Source of the DNA: CAZLWF01 sp031972835
GTDB lineage: Bacteria > Patescibacteriota > Minisyncoccia > Phycocordibacterales > UBA9973
Assembly: GCA_031972835.1 (NCBI GenBank)
Contig: DALYDX010000005.1
Location: 1 to 55,003, forward strand
Length of the DNA stretch: 55,003 nt
Reading direction: 5' to 3'
The notes under the pieces are model-generated. The model ran no database searches and was not told where the DNA came from. It saw nothing but the letters and a program-made list of their open reading frames with translations. Positions 49,146-55,003 of the stretch are shown here, piece after piece (the first letter of the stretch is position 1; each line of letters begins with the position of its first letter). The position numbers and the translations under genes were made by a program.

Positions 49146-51065
49146 TTAATCTAGAAAAATAGTTTTTAATATTCCACTTTGACCGTCTTGTACAAAATCA
49201 ACTAGACTCTCTGGTATATCAGAAATAAAACTTGATGGTGAATTTATCTGACGCATACCATATATAGTACGAGTGGTTGCGTATGTAAGATACAATTTTT
49301 CTTTTGCGCGTGTAAGAGCTACATAAAAAAGTCTACGCTCCTCTTCACTCTCTTCGCTATTCTTGGCAGACACATTGTTTCTCTCGTGTGGAAACAAGCC
49401 TTCTTCTAACCCAACAATAAAAACAACCTTAAATTCCAAGCCTTTTGCGGCATGCACGGTCATGAGCTTTACTCCGCTCCCTTTCCCCTCCAAAGTATCT
49501 TGGTCACTTGCAAGTGCAGCATTTGTAAGTAGTGTATCGAGCCCTTCCTCTGGTCCAAGTGCGTCATATCGGGTAGCCAAAGTTACAAGCTCTTGTATGT
49601 TTTCGAGTCTTTCCTGCTCCTCTTCTGTACCAGCTTTATATGCATCACCTATACCAGACTCGATCAATGTATATTTTACAATTTCACTTGGAGTATTGGA
49701 CTCAGCAAATATTTTTATTCTTTCTAAAATCGCATAGAAATTCTTGATCTTCAACTTCATTGCAACTGGTAATCCTTCTGTATCTTCTGCGAACAATTTT
49801 GCGATGGTAGTCTTCCCTATTCCACGCGCAGGAATATTTATGATCCTTTTTATATCTGAAAGTGAATCTGGATTCAGAGCAGCTCTGATATAGGCGAGCA
49901 TGTCTTTGATTTCTTTTCGATCAAAGAATTTTGTCCCGAGAACCTGGTATGGAACACTGACATCGAGCATTGCTTCTTCTAATGCACGTGACTGGAAGTT
50001 TGCCCGATACAATACTGCAATATCACTTGCGTCAGTACCACTTTCAATTAAAGACGAAGAAGTGCTCGCTACAAACTGAGCTTCATCTATCTCTCCGAAG
50101 CATTCTTGTACGGTGATTTTTTCACCTCCAATTTTTTCAGTAAAAAGATTCTTTGGTACACGAATCTTATTTTTCTCGATTACACTATTTGCTGCATTGA
50201 GGATTATGTTTGTCGAACGATAGTTTTGTTCCAAGAAAATTATTTTTGCATTCGGGTAGTCTTTTTCAAAATGAAGCATATTTTTTAGATTTGCTCCACG
50301 CCATGAATATATATTCTGATCAGTGTCTCCAACTACACATATATGTTTTTCCTCTCCAACCAGAAGCTTAGACAGTTCGTACTGGACTTGGTTTGTGTCT
50401 TGATACTCATCTATATGAATATATTTCCATCTATCTTGATAGAATTTTCGAATATTTGGATTCTTTTTTATCAACAAAACACTTTTTAGAAGCAAGTCAT
50501 CGAAATCTAGTGCGTTTTCTTTTTTCTTCTTATCTTCATACCGCTTCCAGACGCGTGCGTACAACTCTTCGGAATTGCTTGATACTTTTGCTGCATATTC
50601 TTCTTGGGTGCAGAAATTGCCTTTCTCTTTTGAAATAACATACTTATACTTTTTAGGTTCTTGCTCTTTTGGGTCAAGACCTTCCTCACGAATCGCCTCT
50701 TTTATGAGTGCGTTTCCATCGGACTCATCAAGTATCGTGAAATATCTAGTGATTCCAGCTTCACGAGCATTTTCTTTCAAGATATGTACGCCAAGCGCAT
50801 GAAAAGTGGACACAAAAGGCTTACTTTCAAGCCTCATATCCGAAAGTGCATGAATTACTCGTTCGCGCATTTCGGATGCAGCTTTATTTGTAAAAGTAAT
50901 AGCAAGTATCTGTGATGGGACAACACCCTTGCGAACCAACTCTACAATCCTATGGGTAATAGTCTTAGTTTTACCAGCACCAGCGCCAGCTACGATCATC
51001 AAAGGTCCTTCAGTCGCCAAAACTGCTTCTGTTTGAGCTTTATTTAGACCTTCAAGATGCTTCAT
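49146..51065 (-). CDS. UvrD/PcrA/Rep-family superfamily 1 DNA helicase
   Basis: A 639-residue helicase with the SF1A motifs in order: Q-motif GLNKAQTEAVL, Walker A GAGAGKTKTIT at 27-37, TFHALGVHIL, Walker B YIHIDEYQDTNQVQYEL, GDTDQNIYSWRGA, LEQNYRST, VLYRANFQSRALEEAM, LMTVHAAKGLEF, GLEEGLFPHER and RRLFYVALTRAKEKL. It unwinds DNA 3'-5' in repair and replication restart. UvrD and PcrA have about 720 residues; this one lacks most of the C-terminal extension. An AAGGA lies just before the ATG. A perfect 28-bp palindrome sits about 70 bp upstream. Confidence 0.93.
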   Translation of the reverse strand: MKHLEGLNKAQTEAVLATEGPLMIVAGAGAGKTKTITHRIVELVRKGVVPSQILAITFTNKAASEMRERVIHALSDMRLESKPFVSTFHALGVHILKENAREAGITRYFTILDESDGNALIKEAIREEGLDPKEQEPKKYKYVISKEKGNFCTQEEYAAKVSSNSEELYARVWKRYEDKKKKENALDFDDLLLKSVLLIKKNPNIRKFYQDRWKYIHIDEYQDTNQVQYELSKLLVGEEKHICVVGDTDQNIYSWRGANLKNMLHFEKDYPNAKIIFLEQNYRSTNIILNAANSVIEKNKIRVPKNLFTEKIGGEKITVQECFGEIDEAQFVASTSSSLIESGTDASDIAVLYRANFQSRALEEAMLDVSVPYQVLGTKFFDRKEIKDMLAYIRAALNPDSLSDIKRIINIPARGIGKTTIAKLFAEDTEGLPVAMKLKIKNFYAILERIKIFAESNTPSEIVKYTLIESGIGDAYKAGTEEEQERLENIQELVTLATRYDALGPEEGLDTLLTNAALASDQDTLEGKGSGVKLMTVHAAKGLEFKVVFIVGLEEGLFPHERNNVSAKNSEESEEERRLFYVALTRAKEKLYLTYATTRTIYGMRQINSPSSFISDIPESLVDFVQDGQSGILKTIFLD

Positions 51066-51132
51066 AAGTCCTTAGACTATAACATATAGCTTAAAAGTTT
51101 ATACACAACTTCTTTCATAATATTGGTTAAAT

Positions 51133-51160
51133 GTACCTTATTTTCTAGAAAATAAGGTAC
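51133..51160. promoter_or_regulatory. Perfect 28-bp palindrome upstream of the helicase gene
   Basis: The sequence from GTACCTTATT to AATAAGGTAC is its own reverse complement with no spacer. As DNA it could be an operator; as RNA it could fold as a hairpin after losing a few central pairs. No T-run follows, so it is not a normal terminator. Confidence 0.6.
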
Positions 51161-51189
51161 AGATTACCAAGTATGTGGTATGGGTTGTT

Positions 51190-51215
51190 AAAAAAACAAA
51201 AACCCTTGCGGGTTT
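51190..51215 (-). terminator. Terminator after the small helical protein gene
   Basis: Stem AAACCC/GGGTTT with loop TTGC, followed on the minus strand by TTTTTGTTTTTTT. The stop at 51222 is just before it. Confidence 0.82.
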
Positions 51216-51221
51216 CTATTT

Positions 51222-51527
51222 TTATCCAATTTGATTCATAACCGACATACTCTCTCTCTGAAATTTTTCTGCTTCTTCTTTTGAAATTTCTTCGAAGTTT
51301 GAGACATTGTCTCGCAAGAATCCGACAATTATCTCAGGGCTAGCATCGGCATCTAGCAAATCTTCAAATTTATTTTGATCACCCTCTGACATATCTTCCA
51401 TGACGCGCATCAAAATGCTTTGAAAAATCAGGCTACCGATTCGTTCAATAATATCATCTTGCTCACTCTCTGGCAGAGAACCGAGATTGTATGCATTTAC
51501 TATAGTTTGACGTAGTTTTTGATCCAT
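51222..51527 (-). CDS. Small helical protein, DUF5663-like
   Basis: A 101-residue, wholly helical acidic protein (ESEQDDIIERIGSLIFQSIL; MRVMEDMSEGDQNKFEDLLD; IVGFLRDNVSNFEEISKEEA). The pattern of an 'index' helix, an R-[VM] segment and a final FLRDNV-N-F/EE helix resembles DUF5663 proteins found in Patescibacteria, whose role is unknown. It has no signal or membrane helix. It starts 23 bp after the giant protein gene and is probably its operon partner. Assignment to the family is from memory of the pattern. Confidence 0.7.
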   Translation of the reverse strand: MDQKLRQTIVNAYNLGSLPESEQDDIIERIGSLIFQSILMRVMEDMSEGDQNKFEDLLDADASPEIIVGFLRDNVSNFEEISKEEAEKFQRESMSVMNQIG

Positions 51528-51550
51528 AAATATTTTTAAATTAATAATTT

Positions 51551-54500
51551 TTATTGTGCTTTTTCAATAGCTTTTCTTTGCAAAACTTCAATGTAACTTT
51601 CCAAATCTACTCCTGCCTTTGGTGGAACGCCATATTCATTGGCCATACTAGCCAAGTCAGAAAGCATATTGTTTATTTGCTCAGCCTCTACTGCAGTTGC
51701 GGTACCCACGACATTTCTTGCACCATCATAATAATTTCCATCAAAAAACATCTTTGAAACGTGCCCTAGCTCATCTGTTTGGAGCATTCGACTTGCTTCT
51801 ACACCCTTCCACAATTCCCACGTCTGTGAATTTATACCTTCAACTAGATTTGTATCAAAATATTTATTTACGAATTCTACAGTTTGCTGATGCACTTCAA
51901 GATCTATCTGTTCAGGAGTCAAACTTCCTGCTTCTGTTGCACCTGCATCCACCGCACTTGATGTATCTACATCTGCATCTGGAGCGCTAGCGTCTACAGC
52001 CTCATCAACTGAACCATCTGTGCTTGTACTATCTCCCATCTGTCCTCCAGTAGTTTCTACACCTGTTGTTCCACCCATTTGACCAGACTCTTTCAAGTCT
52101 ATAGGTGTTCCATCTGTAAGTGGTGTATCGTCAATCTGAAGCCCGTCGCCACTACCTCCCATTTGTCCGCCAGTATTTTCTATACCCGTTGTCCCACCCA
52201 TTTGACCAGAACCAGAAGTATTTGGTGAACTATTATCTAGAGTTCCACCATTTTGGTTTCCATGATAAATATATTCTGTACTGTCTGGTGTAGATTCAAA
52301 AGCCGAACCCATGTTATGTGCCTCGGTTAACTTCCCGTCAACAAATTCCTTTACACCAAATCCCCCCTCAGGATTTTCCGCAATAACATATGCGCTATGA
52401 TTTATACTACTTGCTCCAAGTCTGACTTCTGTACCACCGTCAAAGTATCCAGTTTCTATCGCAAGTCTATGTGCTTCTCCTTGAGCAAATGAATGCAAGC
52501 TTGATTGTCCATCCCAACCCATTTTTGTTGCCAAGCTTGGATTGTTTTCAATCTGACGTATGAACAAATTCTCTACTCCATCTCCAGGTCGCACTATTGC
52601 ATTCGAATCTATGTGTTCAACTGTAGGATTAGATGGAGGAGTGTGGTCAATTTTTATTCCACTTCCATCTGTTGCACTTTCTTGTGCATTCTCTACTGCA
52701 AAATGTCCTGCCATGAGACCTGCGCCAACACTTGAGCTCATGCGAATACCCGCGTTTATATAACGATTGATTTTTTCGTTTTTCTTTTTCTTTTTCAGTT
52801 CTGTTTCAAATCTACCTTCTTGTGTTTTCAGCCATTCTTCTGAAAATATACCTTCACCTGTACCCTTGCCTAGATTCTTTTTTGTTTCTATAAACTTATT
52901 ATCTATTTTTTTCTGACTTATGAAAGCCCCCTTTATTCCAATACCGATTTTTGCAGCAACTTGACCACCAGCTATACGTAGAGCTGTTCCTCCAGCAGCA
53001 GCTCCCAGTACTCCTATGCCTCCTGTAGCTACTGCAACTCCTGTACTTATTGCAATAGAAAATACAAGTCTTAATGCTTTTGGTTTAACTCCTCCATACC
53101 ACTGAATTGCTCTATTCAGAATTCCTCTCTCACGTTTTGGTAAAGCTTCTATTTTTGCTTCATCGAGTTTTGTTCCTTCGTCTAAAATAAGTTTTCTAAA
53201 CAAGACTCCGGATTTGAATTCACTGAGCAGTCGGGCTTTTTCTTCTTCGGTTTTTCTTCCTCTATCAAGACGAGCTTTTTCTTTTGCATACATTATATTT
53301 CCGTGCGCAACCTTTGTGTCTTCATAAGATTTTTTAGCTTCTTCGTATGCGAGAAGGGCTGGATGACCCGCTGGTAGGTCTTCTTTTGAAATTTTCTCTC
53401 CAGTAATCTTGACCAACTGTCTTTTAAACCAATTTCTCTTGCCTCGCATCACATCTTGTCTAGCTTGTAACATTGCGGTGTATGAATCTGTGTAAGCCTT
53501 TCTTGATGCATCAAGATTCTGTGTAGACAAAATCTCCGGATCAACATTTCGAAGTATCTCTTGTGGTGTAGGAAGTTGGTTTAGAGATGGTGTTTGCGGA
53601 AGTACTGGGTTCTGTACGACTACTTCATCTAGATTTGGAACTTCTGTAGTATTTGAATCTATAACAGAACCAAAACTCTCTATTGTAAAAGCACCGGCAA
53701 TAAATGCATTTACCATCTCAGCCTCACTATCAGTACGTAATTCATTTGTGGCTACATTTTCAAATTCAAATATACGAACACCTTTTTTGCTAGTAAATAT
53801 TCTTTTCAATCTAAACTTATCTCCACTGTCTCTACCTAAAAGTATCGCTCCTTCAGTCAATTTATTGATTTCATTCAAAGCGCTTTCTTTGTCATTCTCT
53901 GTATTTTCAACCACAGGTACAGCAGGTTCTGAATCTTCTCCTTCTGTTTCATCTTCCTCTATTTCGTCTTCAGTATCTTCACTTGTCTCACCAGAAGAAA
54001 TCACGGTAACGTCTCCATCTCCAAGCATTTCTGAAAGCTCAGTCTTGGAATACCAAGCCTCTTCGCCACTTTCTGTTTTCTTCAATTTAAAAATTATTTT
54101 CTTGCCCTTTCTTTGATCAATCTCCACTATCTCTGCATCTTCCCCACTTTCTGTACCACGCAAAATTGCACCTACTTTTAGGTTATCTACAATTTCTTTT
54201 ATTTTCTCTTCTGATAATCCTACTGTAGTTTTTGCTGGCTCAGGTGTTACAGCTGAGGTCGGTATAGGTTCATCTTTCAAGATCATACCCAATCTTTCTA
54301 TTGAAAAACCACGAAGCATTTCCTGTTCTGCTACTCTATCTCTTTCTTTAAAGTGGTATGCTTTTTGCTTCTTACCTTTATACAGAACACCATCCTCAAT
54401 ACTCTCCACTGTCATTTTCATTTTCTTTTCTGAATCCCATATCTCCGAACCTACTTTTATTTTTGCCATCTGCTCGGTTCCCCATGCTATATCTTCTGTC

Positions 54501-55003
54501 GGAGCTTTTATTGCTTTTGTTTTTTTCTCAATAAGTTTTATGCCTGGGTTAGAATCAAATAATTTTTGAACTTGGGCTTTACTCATAGCATTAACCGCGT
54601 TCTTTCCTGCAATTTTATAAAACATTTTCCCTCCTTCCACTTTTACGATCTGATATTTAATCGTTGGTTTTTTTGGATCCGTATATTCTTGTCCAGCTTC
54701 TATTTTTATTCCATTACCAAGATCCATGACACTGTCGTCAATTTTCTTTACATCAGGCCCAGCAGCCAAACCCACCTTACCGAGTCGTCGTGCATAAACT
54801 AGAGCTCTATCTCTATGGTGAGAACCATCAGCAAATTTATAGACTTTTGTGCCGTCGGCCTCTTCCTCAATACTTTCTACAGCTACTACTTCCTTGGTTT
54901 TATTAAAATACAATGTGGTGCCGACTTTTATTTTATCTAAGAATTTTTGTGCTTCTTCTCTATCTTTTACATCTTTATCATCATCAAATTTAACACCTTC
55001 GTC
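51551..55003 (-). CDS. Giant membrane-associated repeat protein (5' end beyond the window)
   Basis: The frame is open to the last base of the window, so the true start is outside; the TTG at 54913 is not the start. 1150 residues are visible. From the N-terminal side they hold four or more copies of a ~75-residue unit (KVGTTLYFN with FADGSHHRDRA; KVGSEIWDSEKKMKMTVESI; KVGAILRGTESGEDAEIVEI; TEGAILLGRDSGDKFRLKRI). A charged helical part (YAKEKARLDRGRKTEEEKAR) precedes two hydrophobic segments (SIAISTGVAVATGGIGVLGA; IRMSSSVGAGLMAGHFAVEN). An extracellular-type region has SGQMGGTTG repeats (52033-52211) and an Asp/Ala-rich acidic stretch. A role at the cell envelope is inferred; no enzyme motif was seen. 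Confidence 0.78.
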   Translation of the reverse strand, partial: DEGVKFDDDKDVKDREEAQKFLDKIKVGTTLYFNKTKEVVAVESIEEEADGTKVYKFADGSHHRDRALVYARRLGKVGLAAGPDVKKIDDSVMDLGNGIKIEAGQEYTDPKKPTIKYQIVKVEGGKMFYKIAGKNAVNAMSKAQVQKLFDSNPGIKLIEKKTKAIKAPTEDIAWGTEQMAKIKVGSEIWDSEKKMKMTVESIEDGVLYKGKKQKAYHFKERDRVAEQEMLRGFSIERLGMILKDEPIPTSAVTPEPAKTTVGLSEEKIKEIVDNLKVGAILRGTESGEDAEIVEIDQRKGKKIIFKLKKTESGEEAWYSKTELSEMLGDGDVTVISSGETSEDTEDEIEEDETEGEDSEPAVPVVENTENDKESALNEINKLTEGAILLGRDSGDKFRLKRIFTSKKGVRIFEFENVATNELRTDSEAEMVNAFIAGAFTIESFGSVIDSNTTEVPNLDEVVVQNPVLPQTPSLNQLPTPQEILRNVDPEILSTQNLDASRKAYTDSYTAMLQARQDVMRGKRNWFKRQLVKITGEKISKEDLPAGHPALLAYEEAKKSYEDTKVAHGNIMYAKEKARLDRGRKTEEEKARLLSEFKSGVLFRKLILDEGTKLDEAKIEALPKRERGILNRAIQWYGGVKPKALRLVFSIAISTGVAVATGGIGVLGAAAGGTALRIAGGQVAAKIGIGIKGAFISQKKIDNKFIETKKNLGKGTGEGIFSEEWLKTQEGRFETELKKKKKNEKINRYINAGIRMSSSVGAGLMAGHFAVENAQESATDGSGIKIDHTPPSNPTVEHIDSNAIVRPGDGVENLFIRQIENNPSLATKMGWDGQSSLHSFAQGEAHRLAIETGYFDGGTEVRLGASSINHSAYVIAENPEGGFGVKEFVDGKLTEAHNMGSAFESTPDSTEYIYHGNQNGGTLDNSSPNTSGSGQMGGTTGIENTGGQMGGSGDGLQIDDTPLTDGTPIDLKESGQMGGTTGVETTGGQMGDSTSTDGSVDEAVDASAPDADVDTSSAVDAGATEAGSLTPEQIDLEVHQQTVEFVNKYFDTNLVEGINSQTWELWKGVEASRMLQTDELGHVSKMFFDGNYYDGARNVVGTATAVEAEQINNMLSDLASMANEYGVPPKAGVDLESYIEVLQRKAIEKAQ
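52033..52211 (-). repeat. Two imperfect ~56-bp direct repeats inside the giant protein gene
   Basis: 52033-52088 and 52156-52211 are near copies and code for SGQMGGTTG[IV]E[NT]TGGQMG. They are separated by a DGLQIDDTPLTDG linker. Low-complexity repeats like these can change in number by slippage. Confidence 0.75.

Noticed and set aside
54803..54913. TTG at 54913 as the start of the giant protein
   Set aside because: The frame stays open to base 55003 and the residues upstream (KVGTTLYFN) complete a repeat unit, so the start lies outside the window.
1..55003. Alternative genetic code with TGA as Gly, as in some Patescibacteria
   Set aside because: rsmA ends naturally at TGA after its full length, and the conserved genes need no internal TGA.

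Overview
The window reads as a piece of a Patescibacteria (Candidate Phyla Radiation) genome, most likely a Parcubacteria-type organism. The evidence is AT-rich DNA in tightly packed operons, a trigger factor without its PPIase domain, a ComEC split into separate channel and metallo-beta-lactamase genes, and large secreted proteins with WG/GWI repeats. It also has a type IV pilus operon and a VirB4/PrgI/VirB6-type secretion locus whose pilin-like modules are fused to cell-wall enzymes. TGA acts as a stop codon (rsmA ends in TGA), so the standard bacterial code fits. No rRNA, tRNA, CRISPR array or transposase was seen.

Layout. 1-2731: a surface protein with YadA/tail-fibre-like repeats and a self-cleaving S74 chaperone, cut by the window edge. 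2877-5385: a membrane protease and a repeat-rich surface protein. 5437-14676: housekeeping and envelope genes (rpmB, split comEC, superoxide dismutase, esterase, RNase HI, recJ, a HIT hydrolase, small secreted proteins). 14677-15124 holds the first copy of a ~285-bp structured intergenic element. 15125-17003: pgk and tpiA. 17054-23942: a pilus operon (pilB, pilC and three large prepilin-like genes). 24022-27627: secreted proteins. 27792-29678: an island with a protein carrying a Bacteroidota-type T9SS C-terminal sorting domain. 29860-32776: nusA, ppa, tig. 32839-48294: a type IV secretion-like locus on the minus strand, containing the second copy of the structured element and an assembly gap. 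48330-51065: rsmA and a UvrD-family helicase. 51222-55003: a small protein and a giant membrane-associated repeat protein cut by the window edge.

How the genes work together. Much of the window concerns contact with the outside: pilus motor and pseudopilins, a ComEC DNA channel, a secretion ATPase and membrane channel, and two pilin-like proteins that carry a lytic transglycosylase and an L,D-transpeptidase, probably to open and re-seal peptidoglycan around the secretion machine. This suits an episymbiont that depends on a host for DNA and metabolites.

The most interesting signals are four. (1) The two-copy structured element has near-perfect hairpins whose bases change in compensating pairs. 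(2) The two pilin-enzyme fusions share an apparently identical 313-bp module. (3) A T9SS sorting signal sits in a genome piece of a different phylum. (4) There is a recurrent promoter layout with the -10 box only 6-7 nt before the start codon, which points to leaderless transcripts.
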